Assembly: GCF_002335525.1 (NCBI RefSeq)
Contig: NZ_BDUF01000086.1
Location: forward strand, 1-64,000
Direction of reading: 5' to 3'
DNA length: 64,000 bases
Source: Effusibacillus lacus
GTDB taxonomy: Bacteria; Bacillota; Bacilli; Tumebacillales; Effusibacillaceae
The notes beneath the pieces were generated by a model. That model saw only the letters and a program-made list of their open reading frames with translations. It ran no database searches and was not told the origin of the DNA. Both the position numbers and the translations under genes were made by a program. How positions within the stretch are numbered: the first letter of the stretch is position 1; each line of letters opens with the position of its first letter. Below are positions 44,577-53,222 of this stretch, one piece after another.

Positions 44577-45035
44577 TTGAATCGAGTTTCAATAAGTCAA
44601 GCAGACAGCGTATATGAAGAGAGTACATCGAACAGATATGGGGCAGGCCAAATCATATATCCCCGAATCGGACAAGGGATTTTTAAGATTATGGTAACAG
44701 AGGCCTATCATCGGCGTTGTGCCATATCAGGAGAGAAGACATTGCCTGTATTGGAAGCGGCCCATATCAAACCTTACTCTCAAAACGGACCCCACAGCAC
44801 GAGCAATGGCTTATTGCTGAGAAAGGATCTTCATACGTTATTTGATAGAGGATATATAACCATCAATGAAGACTTGCACATTGAGGTAAGCAAGAGGATA
44901 AAGGAAGATTACGGAAACGGCAAAGAGTACTATGCTTTCCATGGTAAAAAGTTAGCTGTGATACCTGACAATATACAAGAAAAGCCGTCATCCCAATTTT
45001 TAAGATGGCATAATGAAAATGTTTATTTGGCATAG
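44577..45035 (+). pseudogene. C-terminal part of an HNH endonuclease
   Basis: About 152 codons read as the C-terminal half of a widespread HNH endonuclease: IFKIMVTEAYHRRCAISGEKTLPVLEAAHIKPYS, then NGLLLRKDLHTLFDRGYI and SQFLRWHNENVYL. The HNH metal and catalytic residues (AAHIKPYS, NGL, HTLFD) are present. Full-length members have about 150 more N-terminal residues, which are missing, and no good ribosome site precedes the frame. It is probably a truncated remnant, though a short active form cannot be excluded. Confidence 0.65.
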
Positions 45036-45041
45036 TTGTGG

Positions 45042-45069
45042 AACTTCCTGTGATGGAGGTTCCTTTTTT
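45042..45069 (+). terminator. terminator after the HNH remnant
   Basis: GGAAC-T-TCC and GGA-G-GTTCC pair around TGTGAT and are followed by TTTTTT. The 240-bp direct repeat begins in the T run. Confidence 0.65.
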
Positions 45070-45305
45070 GCGATCATACACTTCCTGACAGACGCTCGAA
45101 TCCATTCTCTCGGACATTCCTTCTTTGACGTTTGTATCGATAGTCTCTTTTAAAATGCGGTGCTGATTCAGGATTGATGCCGAATTATGGGAATTGATTC
45201 GAGCGAACTTGTCGTATGTCTGCAAATTCACAACATCACGTGCATAGCCCGAAGTATCAGCTTATTCTTTTTTCGCCAGTTTACTCACCTCTTCGATGAC
45301 CCTTT
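45065..45305. repeat. long direct repeat, copy 1
   Basis: About 240 bp nearly identical to 52984-53222 and in the same orientation. On the minus strand it carries the last 13 codons of a cheY gene and, downstream, a short open frame (LQTYDKFARINSHNSA to VCQEVYDRK). That frame differs from copy 2 by a few codons and one 3-bp insertion, so reading frame has been kept. After CCCTTT the similarity to cheY ends. Confidence 0.85.
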
Positions 45306-45472
45306 TGAATATTTCACTGCCATAAGGCCAGTGAGTTAATGAGTGAGAGCCACCTTGTTAATAAAATAGAGCCACGACGTTAATCCATGAGAGCCACCGC
45401 TGTTTCATCCGGTACAATGGAGGAATGCGTCTCTAAAGCAGAGCGCAAATAAACAGCGGGAGGGGTCACCCA

Positions 45473-47022
45473 ATGACCAAGTATCGAGAAATTCTGCGGC
45501 TAAGCGGCATGGGCTTAAGCCAACGTAGCATTGCGTCCAGTTGTCAATGCTCGCGAAACACCGTATCCGAGGTATTGAAGCGTGCGAAGGAGAAAGATCT
45601 GTCATGGCCACTGCCAGAAGACGTGGCGGATGCCGATCTGCAGTATCTGTTATTCCCCGAAAAAGCGCAAGTTTCTTCACGCAAGATTCCGGATTGCGAG
45701 TACATCCATCGCGAATTAGCCAAGAGCGGCGTCACCCTTAGCCTACTCTGGAGTGAATACTGCGAGATGTGCCGTCTAAGTCAAGAAATTCCCCTGAAGT
45801 ACACCCAATTCTGTAACTACTACCGCAAGTATGCCGCGACCACGAAAGCCACAATGCATATCCAGCGTAAACCCGGCGAGCAAATGGAAGTCGATTGGGC
45901 AGGCCAAACCGCTTCGTTAGTGGACGCAGAGACAGGAGAATTGGTGCCTGTGTACATCTTTGTTGCAGCCTTATCCTGCAGCCAATATGCCTACGTGGAA
46001 GGCTTTCTGTCTCAGAATCAGGAAAGCTGGATTGCGGCTCATAACAACGCCTTTACTCATTTTGGCGGTGTTCCAAAATTCTCGTACCCGACAACCTCAA
46101 GACCGGTGTTGAACAATCCTCATGGTATTCCCCTGTCATCAACAAAACCTATCATGAAATGGCCGAGCACTATGGCACGGCAGTGATTCCAGCACGCGTC
46201 CGAAAGCCCAAGGACAAGCCTAGTGCGGAGGGGACGGTCGGAATCATTTCCACCTGGATTATCGCTGCTTTACGGAATCAGACATTCTTCACGCTGACTG
46301 AACTTAACGCGGCCATCGCTGAAAAACTCGCAGCGTTTAATAAGCGCCCTTTTCAGAAGAAACCGGGCAGCAGGCTCAGTACGTTTCTTGATGAGGAGAA
46401 ACATACCCTGCAACCGCTGCCAGCTTCCTTGTACGAATGCGCCACCTGGAAAGTCGCCACCGTACAGTTTAATTATCACATAGCCGTCGACAAGATGCAT
46501 TACAGCATCCCCTATGAATATATCAAGCAAAAAGTAGATGTTCGCATCACCAAAGGTGTCATCGAAGTATTCTACAACCATCATCGCATTTGTTCTCATC
46601 CCAGGCTCTACGGACGTCCTGGACAATATCATACGGTGGCGGATCATATGCCGGACAAACATAAGCAATACGTTCAATGGAATGCCGAGCGCTTTGTGTC
46701 ATGGGCACAGCAAGTCGGTCCTTACACCACTGCAGCGATTCAAGCCATTCTGACCGGCCATCGTGTCGAACAACAAGGATACAAGGCTTGTATGGGCGTT
46801 CTGAAACTAGCAGACCGCTACTCGCTCGTTCGTGTGGAGGCCGCCTGCGCCAGGGCGCTCAGCTACACCCCACACCCTAGCTACAAACACATTAGCACCA
46901 TTCTTAAATCCGGTCAGGATCTCATAGTTGACGAGCAGGCGGCGACAACGGAAACCGAATCCGCCAACCGTTCCAGTCAACATGGCTTTACGCGCGGCGC
47001 AACTTACTACGGGAGGAAATAA
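45473..47022 (+). pseudogene. istA: IS21 transposase istA, frameshifted
   Basis: The first part (from 45473) has the N-terminal HTH (KYREILRLSGMGLSQRSIASSCQCSRNTVSEVL) and the first catalytic Asp in QMEVDWAGQ. Near 46080, at GGTGTTCCAAAATTCTCG, the frame shifts by one base. The second part resumes at LVPDNLKTGVEQSSW (second Asp) and holds the DDE Glu in SAEGTVG. The true second part thus begins upstream of the ATG at 46159. There is no obvious slippery run with a stimulatory structure, so a disabling deletion or read error is likelier than programmed frameshifting. Confidence 0.82.
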
Positions 47023-47024
47023 CT

Positions 47025-47768
47025 ATGCTTAACGAAACGACCATGAACAAACTCATCAGTATGCGACTCAGCGTGATGGCGGAGTCTCTTCGGGAGCAAA
47101 TGCAGACGCCTTCTTACTCCACACTGTCCTTTGAAGAACGGCTCGGATTACTCGTGGATGCAGAATGGGCCAGACGCAAGAACAATCAACTGGATCGACT
47201 CATCAAAAAGGCGACATTTCGCTATCCAAATGCATGCGTTGAAAACATTGAATATCATGCGGATCGGAAATTGGATCAAGCGCAAATCTTGCGTTTATCC
47301 ACCGGCAATTTTATTCACGAGAAACATAATGTCATTCTCATGGGGGCATCCGGTGCTGGAAAAACCTATATTGGCTGCGCACTCGGCATTTCCGCATGCC
47401 GGAATTTTCTCGCCACCAAGTACATCCGTTTGCCAGAGCTTTTGACCGATCTTGCAATTGCCCGGGGAGACGGAACATATAAGAAAGTGATCGCTCACTA
47501 CAAGAAAGTTCGCCTGTTGATCATTGATGAGTGGTTACTCGTTCCGCTCACAATGACCGAATCCCGCGACCTGCTAGAAATCATCGAGGCGCGCCATCAA
47601 AATGCCTCCACAATCTTCATTTCCCAGTTTTCACCGGAGGGGTGGCACGAGAAAATCAACGAACATACCATGGCGGATGCGATCCTTGACCGCATAGTAC
47701 ACAACTCGTACCATATCCTCATCGATGGAGAAGATTCCATGCGAAAGAAAAAAGGGCTTCAGGTATAA
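47025..47768 (+). CDS. istB: IS21 helper ATPase IstB
   Basis: The 247-residue AAA+ ATPase has Walker A GASGAGKT (about 107-114), Walker B LLIIDEW, and the C-terminal sensor region DAILDRIVHNSYHI. IstB assembles the transposition complex with IstA. It starts 2 bp after istA on the same strand and is intact. Confidence 0.93.
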   Translation: MLNETTMNKLISMRLSVMAESLREQMQTPSYSTLSFEERLGLLVDAEWARRKNNQLDRLIKKATFRYPNACVENIEYHADRKLDQAQILRLSTGNFIHEKHNVILMGASGAGKTYIGCALGISACRNFLATKYIRLPELLTDLAIARGDGTYKKVIAHYKKVRLLIIDEWLLVPLTMTESRDLLEIIEARHQNASTIFISQFSPEGWHEKINEHTMADAILDRIVHNSYHILIDGEDSMRKKKGLQV

Positions 47769-48051
47769 TTACACTACTAAAGAGCTGCCTCATATCGGGG
47801 TGGCTCTCCAAATTAACATTATGGCTCTATATCCTTAACAGAGTGGCTCTCATTCATTAACCTAGCGGCTCCGGCGCATCGAAATATTCACGGAAATCAA
47901 TTATCAAAAAGCCCGTCACATCAAGGCTTCTGCGGATTGCAACAGATTACATCCCAGGTAAGAATGTTTCCTCAAACGGGGCATATCGAGACGGTTTGTT
48001 CCTTGATATATAAGGGTTTGAGTGAGTGGTTAGGGGAGTTGGGGACGAATT

Positions 48052-48080
48052 GGGGACGTGCGTAATGCACGTCCCCTTTT
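48052..48080. terminator. hairpin terminator near the protease remnant
   Basis: GGGGACGTGC and GCACGTCCCC pair around GTAAT, followed on the plus strand by TTTT. It lies at the 3' end of the minus-strand protease gene. The region 47865-48051 holds no supported gene; a short frame (EINYQKARHIKASADCNRL) looks like a remnant. Confidence 0.55.
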
Positions 48081-48085
48081 CAGTG

Positions 48086-48410
48086 TTATTTGAAGTTTGC
48101 CGGATACATTTGCATCCGATGAAGGTCGATGATCATGTTGCCGCTTGTCAGAATATCCAATCCGATTAGGCCGTTAATGTAATTAATATCCTCATGAAAT
48201 ACACCGAAATCTATTCTGATATCCTTTATCACCAAATCGCCAAGTTCGTACAAGCCTATCGCCGTTTTCGAATTTGATGCCGATTTCTGTTACGATATCA
48301 GAGGATAAGAAGGAGTGCGCAGCACCAGTATCAATCACTAAGTTATCGATTGTTAAGGATCGCCCTCTGTAACAAATCGTCATTGATGTTTGCAGCAGAT
48401 CATCGATCAA
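48086..48410 (-). pseudogene. retropepsin-like aspartic protease gene, frameshifted
   Basis: The first frame reads IDDLLQTSMTICYRG and contains the catalytic motif LVIDTGAAHSFLSS. It loses register near codon 50 and stops. The next frame continues as ELGDLVIKDIRIDFG and INGLIGLDILTSGNMIIDL, the second half of a clan AA aspartic protease, to a stop at 48086. One base change at about 48245-48260 breaks the gene. No good start codon is visible except TTG at 48410. It follows a small gene and may have formed a two-gene unit with it. Confidence 0.75.
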
Positions 48411-48423
48411 TTGGATCTGAACC

Positions 48424-48666
48424 TTAGCGGCTCCTGTAGAAAGGATTTTTTCTGAGTTCTATAGCTATTTTTTCTTGGCCGGTGTGATAGACGATGTTGT
48501 TGTTTTTACACTTCAAGAGTTCTCTAGTTGCTTCGTCAGGATCTTGGATTGCTCTGATCAAAGCGACTTCGTCAACGTATTGAACAGTATCTTCTATATG
48601 AGAATTCAAAATTTCGAGTAGGACATACTGATCAGGGTAAATGCTTCGAACTTCTTGCCATTGCAT
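48424..48666 (-). CDS. small protein upstream of the protease gene
   Basis: The 80-residue acidic protein (MQWQEVRSIYPDQYVLLEIL, then DEVALIRAIQDPDEATRELL) has no named family in my recognition. Its ATG at 48666 has GAGGTG 7 nt upstream. It lies 14 bp from the protease frame. Similar small proteins often precede this type of aspartic protease, which suggests a pair of unknown role. Confidence 0.65.
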   Translation of the reverse strand: MQWQEVRSIYPDQYVLLEILNSHIEDTVQYVDEVALIRAIQDPDEATRELLKCKNNNIVYHTGQEKIAIELRKNPFYRSR

Positions 48667-48802
48667 AATCCAACACCTCACTAATGGTACTTCACATTTA
48701 ATTATATCATAATTTGATTCTCCAGTTAGCTCAGGAACCTCTATGAATACGAACTAACGTTTGGTATAATAAAATCAAACATCCGTTCGGGAGTGAGTGT
48801 TC

Positions 48803-48920
48803 ATGGCTAAGCAAGAGTCTATCAGCCTGATTCAATTTCAGAAGAAGTTTAAAACTGAATCAGACTGTCATCAGCATTTGTTTAAGATGAAATGACCCGA
48901 TGGATTCTGCTGCCCAAATA
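48803..48920 (+). pseudogene. N-terminal remnant of an IS1595-family transposase
   Basis: From ATG 48803 (ribosome site GGGAGTGAG) the frame reads MAKQESISLIQFQKKF and ends HLFKMK, then TGA at 48893, then PDGFCCP. The family reads MKWPDGFxCPKC here, so a Trp codon TGG has become TGA, and similarity stops at the zinc-ribbon start. An extended -10 (TGG-TATAAT, 48762-48770) precedes it. The stretch 48920-49205 shows short frames only and no supported gene. Confidence 0.65.
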
Positions 48921-49205
48921 AGGCACGTAAACAGGAAATGGATGCTGAAACGTATGGATGTACAATGGGAGAAACGTGTGTCGGATATTTTGGGAGAGGA
49001 AGAATAAGACATTAAAATAAGCGAACACCGCATGACAAATGATGGGAGCTGTAAGCGCTGCTTAAGGCCCGACCGGATTCAGGGATGCAGAGGGAAACCT
49101 CCTTGTCACCAGCGCGTTCCCTCCAGCAAAATTGGTAAGCGATTTACGAAAATATTCTGTTTCGCTGGTAATGTGCGGCCATAAGCCCGACAGGCGTATT
49201 GTGGA

Positions 49206-49514
49206 TCATCGTTTATAAAATTTTATTCCAACTCTATCAATATGTTCTTTTAATTCCTTGTGATTCAAAGAATTATAGTCTATTACATCCACCGTATAAG
49301 GGATGGGCAATTCCTCATTAATATAGGATTGTAATGTCAGAGCTAGACTCGCTGAACATTCTTCTCCCTTAATTGCTAAATCAATATCGCTTCCTTTTTT
49401 ATAATTGCCTTTTGCTCTGCTGCCGAAGAGGATCACTTCTTCCACTTGAGTATAATGTATAAAAGTATCCAGCAATAACTGAAACGATTTATCTGATATA
49501 CCAAATTGATTCAT
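49206..49514 (-). CDS. mntA: MNT-type nucleotidyltransferase (antitoxin of HEPN/MNT pair)
   Basis: The 102-residue protein has the minimal nucleotidyltransferase signature GSRAKGNYKKGSDIDL with a later VDVID carrying the third acidic residue. MntA-type antitoxins inactivate the HEPN partner by adding AMP to it. The start overlaps the HEPN stop by 4 bp, so both are co-translated. Confidence 0.88.
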   Translation of the reverse strand: MNQFGISDKSFQLLLDTFIHYTQVEEVILFGSRAKGNYKKGSDIDLAIKGEECSASLALTLQSYINEELPIPYTVDVIDYNSLNHKELKEHIDRVGIKFYKR

Positions 49515-49909
49515 TGTTCCGCTCCCAGATTCAGCAAGACTTGTCTCAAAGCGGCATAGTATTGATCAGCAATCAGACTGTAAGCGAGTTCTGCCAAGGC
49601 TTCATCGTAAGTGTGTGCCATGAAATTTCTTTTTTGCAGCATATCCAGCCATAATTCACCATCTTCTATTATTTCATATTTAAATGCTTCCTTGATGGTG
49701 TCTCTAGGGAATTTTACCGAAATACCTTTTTCTTCCAAATAATCTTTGGTCGTCTTCCATGCCAACTCGAAGGTAAACTGGTAAATCTGAATGACTCCGG
49801 CTTTTTCTAACTTGGAAAGTTCCGTTTTAGCCAGGGCCTCTTCTAAATTTTTGAACGCTTTTTCAAAGTTATGAAAGCGTTGTTTCCATCTTATATCGGT
49901 GCTCATCAT
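49511..49909 (-). CDS. hepT: HEPN-type toxin (HI0074 family)
   Basis: The 132-residue helical protein matches the nucleotidyltransferase substrate-binding HI0074 family. It holds the HEPN RNase motif R-x4-H in QKRNFMAHTYDE. GAGGTATGA precedes two possible ATG codons (49909 and 49906). With mntA it forms a type VII-like toxin-antitoxin module. HEPN toxins cut RNA, often tRNA or mRNA, when not modified. Confidence 0.87.
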   Translation of the reverse strand: MMSTDIRWKQRFHNFEKAFKNLEEALAKTELSKLEKAGVIQIYQFTFELAWKTTKDYLEEKGISVKFPRDTIKEAFKYEIIEDGELWLDMLQKRNFMAHTYDEALAELAYSLIADQYYAALRQVLLNLGAEQ

Positions 49910-50341
49910 TCATACCTCACTTTTTTTCGTATGTTTTTGGAAAAAATTAATCAAGGACAACAATTCGACCTCAAAGGTCTTGCTTCTCTATAGTATCCTT
50001 TTACAAGTAACTTGTAAGATCAATAGGTTCACGTGTTTTTCCGTGCGAATCTATACATAAATTATACCACAAAACCAATACGTACTAACCGGGTAGGCCC
50101 CGTTGATCGGGAGCAATAGGAAACTAAGCCCATCCTACCTATCTAAACCGGATTTCGTTATGTTATAGTTTCAATTCTTAAAGTGGGAAGAGGATCTTCA
50201 TTATATGTGTCTCTTGGAGAAAGAACGGTTTTAGATGGAGGGAATAAAAGCCGGGGTTCGGCTTCTGCTGTCACTGTTTTCCAACGGGTCGTCATAGCAC
50301 AAGATGATTTACCTCTATTTTGGTATAATGAACATGAGGTG

Positions 50342-50570
50342 ATGGTCTTGGAATTGTTAAGTGATCAAACTGAAGAAGAGCTATTAAATGCACTGAAAGA
50401 GAAACAATCCGGATTATTCGTGATTAATGGCAATCTTGTTTCCGTTGAAGGGGAGAACTTTGAAACCAACGAAGAAGACGTTCAGAATATAGATTTACCG
50501 AAGAAATCGAAGAATGTATCTGGATCATCCTGATACGAAACGATATACAGCCAGCGAACTCAAGGAGTAA
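50342..50570 (+). pseudogene. decayed antitoxin-like gene
   Basis: ATG 50342 starts MVLELLSDQTEEELLNALKEKQSG and continues to NFETNEEDVQ. Similarity to small Phd/RelB-like antitoxins then needs two frame changes to recover FTEEIEE and YLDHPDTKRYTASELKE before a stop at 50568. No toxin gene with an intact frame follows directly. An extended -10 (TGG-TATAAT, 50321-50329) lies unusually close to the start. The 270 bp upstream (50000-50320) show no supported gene. Confidence 0.5.
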
Positions 50571-50597
50571 CGCAAGAGAGTTAAAAAATAGAATTAA

Positions 50598-51053
50598 ATG
50601 CAGCGGCACACCTCGTTGTCATTATTGAACATTTCACACATGTGGAGTGATGTCTTAATCCTGAATGCTCCGAAAGAATACGAGGAAGTTCTCACTGCCT
50701 TCGATGCAGAAGTCCATAAAGAGATCAAGAATGAATTCTACCTTTTTGTGCAAGTATTTGGGACAAGCAATGAACAAATCCAGACGCTGGCCCGCAAAGG
50801 AGTAGAGGTCCTTGGGGAAGATGGGCTTCTGTGGCTGTCCTACCCCAAGAAGTCTTCCAAAGTCTATAAAGGATCGGATTGCAGCAGGGAAACGGTAGCG
50901 GTTCTTCTTGGGGATGAAGGGTATGAGCCTGTATCTCAGGTGGCAATTGATGAAGATTGGTCCGCTTTGCGCTTCCGGAAGGCAGAGAATATCAAGACCA
51001 TGACCCGGAAGTCGGCTGTGACTGAAAAAGGGAAGCAGAGGATTGGACAATGA
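50598..51053 (+). CDS. DUF3052-like protein, possibly truncated
   Basis: The frame of up to 151 residues contains SDVLILNAPKEYEEVLTAF and YLFVQVFGTSNEQIQTLARKG, then DGLLWLSYPKKSSK and AIDEDWSALRFRKAENIKTM, which fits DUF3052-like proteins of unknown function. No good ribosome site is seen at 50598 or at the internal Met (50640), so the N-terminus may be lost or the start misjudged. The stop overlaps the next gene by 4 bp. Confidence 0.6.
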   Translation: MQRHTSLSLLNISHMWSDVLILNAPKEYEEVLTAFDAEVHKEIKNEFYLFVQVFGTSNEQIQTLARKGVEVLGEDGLLWLSYPKKSSKVYKGSDCSRETVAVLLGDEGYEPVSQVAIDEDWSALRFRKAENIKTMTRKSAVTEKGKQRIGQ

Positions 51054-52843
51054 AGGGCTTGGATTCGATTTACAGTGAATTGATAAGAATCGACGAAATC
51101 TTTGCTTATCTTTCAACTCAATATACTTTAAAGAAGTACAAACCATGGGCTCGCAGAGGTTTAAGGGATAGTCAAAAGCTCTTGCCGTTTCTGGGAAGCG
51201 AGATTTTTGAGGAGCCTTGGCTGTCAGTCCGATACAACTGGGAGTGGTTTGACCGTAAGGATTCAAATGGAATCTCGTTTGGGGAACATCTTCTTTTGTC
51301 AGACCCAAAGCTGCCCCATCGCTCCGTTCTTGAAAAGATGCTGTCCACCCGGATTGGGGTGTATCAGGTAACCGGCATTCCCAACAAGCAGGAAATGATT
51401 CTCAGAGATTTCTTGACTGGCCTTTACTATACTGTTCCGGTAATCAATCCTTCTGAGCTTTGTCTGCCTTGGAGTCTGTTGATTACCAGATTGTATTCCA
51501 TAGGCAATCGCTGGCTCCTGGTTGAGTATCCGTTTCAGTTGTCACCTGCTTATTCCATCCACTTTCGCGATGTTCGAAAAGAATGGACAGAGAAATCCAG
51601 CGGATTGCAGCTTTATTACGAAGCCGCCATGGTGCACAACTCACCGGAAGTGGAAGAACATCTTCAAAAATTGAATTTATTTTTCGACTATTACCACGAG
51701 TCGCCGGAAAAGTACAGGGAATTATTGGATAAAGTTGAGGACAGATCTTTTAAACTGGATATTTATCAGACTCTTCATCATGCTATGTGGAAGGAATCTA
51801 TTGAAACCAAGCGTTGGCCCAACTCCTTTGAACAGGAGTTTCGCTCTTTGGGACTGGCCCCTTTTTTTCGATGGGACTTGGAAATTGCCTCCAACCTGGA
51901 GAACCAAGACAGCTATTCAGAGGATGGGTTGGAATTCCTTTGGGATGACGGAGAATTGAGCGATCGTGAAATGATAGACAGGATCAGTCTTTTCCTGGAT
52001 GAGTTATCCCATATGGGAATTCTGTCGGACAAAGTAAAAGAATTGCTTCTCAAGTGGGAGGAAGGAGAAGAACTTAACGAGTTTGAGTGGCGACTTTTGC
52101 AGAACGAAATGAAAAGAGCGGAAAAAATTGCGGGTGAACAGGCTGACCTGGAGGAAAGACAGCTGGTTTCCAGATTGAAGGCCGCGGAGGAGATACAAAC
52201 CCAAACGGATTTTAACTGGTTCGGGGATACAGTGGACTTGTTTATGCAGGAAGAGATGAAAGAAAAATCGGAGTCAACAAAACGCAAATACATGGATATG
52301 TTTGTACGATTTCGAGCCTATCTTGAAAGCTATGCCCCTGCCGATTCCAGTTGGGAGACTCTGAATCGTGAACAGATTGAAGAATTTGTCTGTTGGTGGT
52401 ATATCCGAAAAGATATGAGCAGTTCCAAAACAGGAGCTGAAAATCTGGTGGGGGCACTGACGAAATTCCTGAAGTGGCTGCACAAACAAGGCTGCAGAGA
52501 GTTATGGATCCAGTGCGAACCGCTTTTGAAGGAATGGAAAGTGACCTTGCCGCAATGCTTCAGGATTATGGATTATTTTCACAGGCCCAATATTCAACAT
52601 CTGGTAAGGATTAATGGGGCATCGGACGGACTTGAAGGATATTTTCAAATCATGGAGCGAAAAGGGGACAAGCGATGGAGGATTACCGATCTGTTTGGTG
52701 ACCGGTCGTATACAATACATGTATCGAATGAATTGGATCAGTATCTGAGTCCTGGATTCACTTTTTCCGGATTGATTGTAAAAAAAGGGAATCGGTATCT
52801 GATGGGGGACCTGTATTTCGTTCATCCTCCCAGTGACAAGTGA
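51050..52843 (+). CDS. 597-residue protein with a tyrosine-recombinase-type core-binding (SAM-like) domain but no catalytic domain
   Basis: About residues 1-310 form an uncharacterised region rich in aromatic residues (RYNWEWFDRKD, VTGIPNKQEMILRDF). Residues about 310-385 are acidic helices. Residues about 393-485 read as a phage-integrase SAM-like domain: DTVDLFMQEEMKEKSESTKRKYMDMFVRFRAYL, then LNREQIEEFVCWWYI and LVGALTKFLKWL. The Arg-His-x-x-Arg-Tyr catalytic set does not follow. The last 100 residues look like a small beta-rich domain. It overlaps the DUF3052-like gene by 4 bp. Role unknown; DNA binding or a link to recombination is plausible. Confidence 0.7.
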   Translation: MKGLDSIYSELIRIDEIFAYLSTQYTLKKYKPWARRGLRDSQKLLPFLGSEIFEEPWLSVRYNWEWFDRKDSNGISFGEHLLLSDPKLPHRSVLEKMLSTRIGVYQVTGIPNKQEMILRDFLTGLYYTVPVINPSELCLPWSLLITRLYSIGNRWLLVEYPFQLSPAYSIHFRDVRKEWTEKSSGLQLYYEAAMVHNSPEVEEHLQKLNLFFDYYHESPEKYRELLDKVEDRSFKLDIYQTLHHAMWKESIETKRWPNSFEQEFRSLGLAPFFRWDLEIASNLENQDSYSEDGLEFLWDDGELSDREMIDRISLFLDELSHMGILSDKVKELLLKWEEGEELNEFEWRLLQNEMKRAEKIAGEQADLEERQLVSRLKAAEEIQTQTDFNWFGDTVDLFMQEEMKEKSESTKRKYMDMFVRFRAYLESYAPADSSWETLNREQIEEFVCWWYIRKDMSSSKTGAENLVGALTKFLKWLHKQGCRELWIQCEPLLKEWKVTLPQCFRIMDYFHRPNIQHLVRINGASDGLEGYFQIMERKGDKRWRITDLFGDRSYTIHVSNELDQYLSPGFTFSGLIVKKGNRYLMGDLYFVHPPSDK

Positions 52844-52940
52844 TTTGAATTAAATCACAAGCCCGAACTTGGGTAAAGCAAAGCATCGTGGCAAATAATT
52901 TAGAGAATTTCTTGAAGGGGCGAATAATTGGCACAGGAAC

Positions 52941-52975
52941 AAGAGAGGCACCATGCTGCCTCTCTTGTAATTTTC
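52941..52975. terminator. terminator after the 597-residue protein gene
   Basis: AAGAGAGGCA and TGCCTCTCTT pair perfectly around CCATGC, then GTAATTTT. It abuts the start of repeat copy 2. Confidence 0.7.
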
Positions 52976-52983
52976 CGTGCCCA

Positions 52984-53222
52984 TTTTTGCGATCATACAC
53001 TTCCCGACAGACGCTCGAATCCATTCTCTCTGCCATTCCTACTTTGACGTTTGTATCGATAGTCTCTTTTACAATGCGGTGCTGATTCAGGATTGCCGAA
53101 TTATGGGAATTGATTCGAGCGAACCTGTCGTATGTCTGCAAATTCACAACCTCACGTGCATAGCCTCGATGTATCAGCTTATTCTTTTTCCGCCAGTTTA
53201 CTCACCTCTTCGATGACCCTTT
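52984..53222. repeat. long direct repeat, copy 2
   Basis: The partner of 45065-45305. This copy is continuous with the complete cheY gene, so it is probably the original location. On the minus strand, 32 bp past the cheY stop, a short frame (LQTYDRFARINSHNSA to VCREVYDRK) continues past the repeat end only as unrelated sequence, in both copies. Confidence 0.85.

Larger units (their letters stand above)
45332..47864 (+). mobile_element. IS21-family insertion sequence
   Basis: The element is about 2.5 kb. The left end has three spaced copies of GAGCCAC (45346-45400 region). The right end carries the inverted set GTGGCTC, ATGGCTC and GTGGCTCTC (47795-47855), with outer ends similar to GTTAATGAGTGAGAGCCAC. 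These multiple terminal repeats and the istA-istB gene pair are typical of IS21. No clear target duplication is visible at the flanks, so the exact ends are approximate. Confidence 0.85.

Noticed and set aside
46060-46180. Programmed frameshift in istA
   Set aside because: No typical A6G-type slippery run and no clear stimulatory hairpin; the shift point also damages the region before the second catalytic Asp.
48920-49205. Possible small gene (HVNRKWMLKRMDVQWEKRVS) between the transposase remnant and mntA
   Set aside because: No start codon with a ribosome site and no recognisable family; it may be a gene end left by a deletion.
52758-53147. 130-codon minus-strand frame extending the repeat peptide
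   Set aside because: Only the first 55 or so codons are shared with repeat copy 1; the remainder crosses a terminator and the end of the opposite-strand gene.
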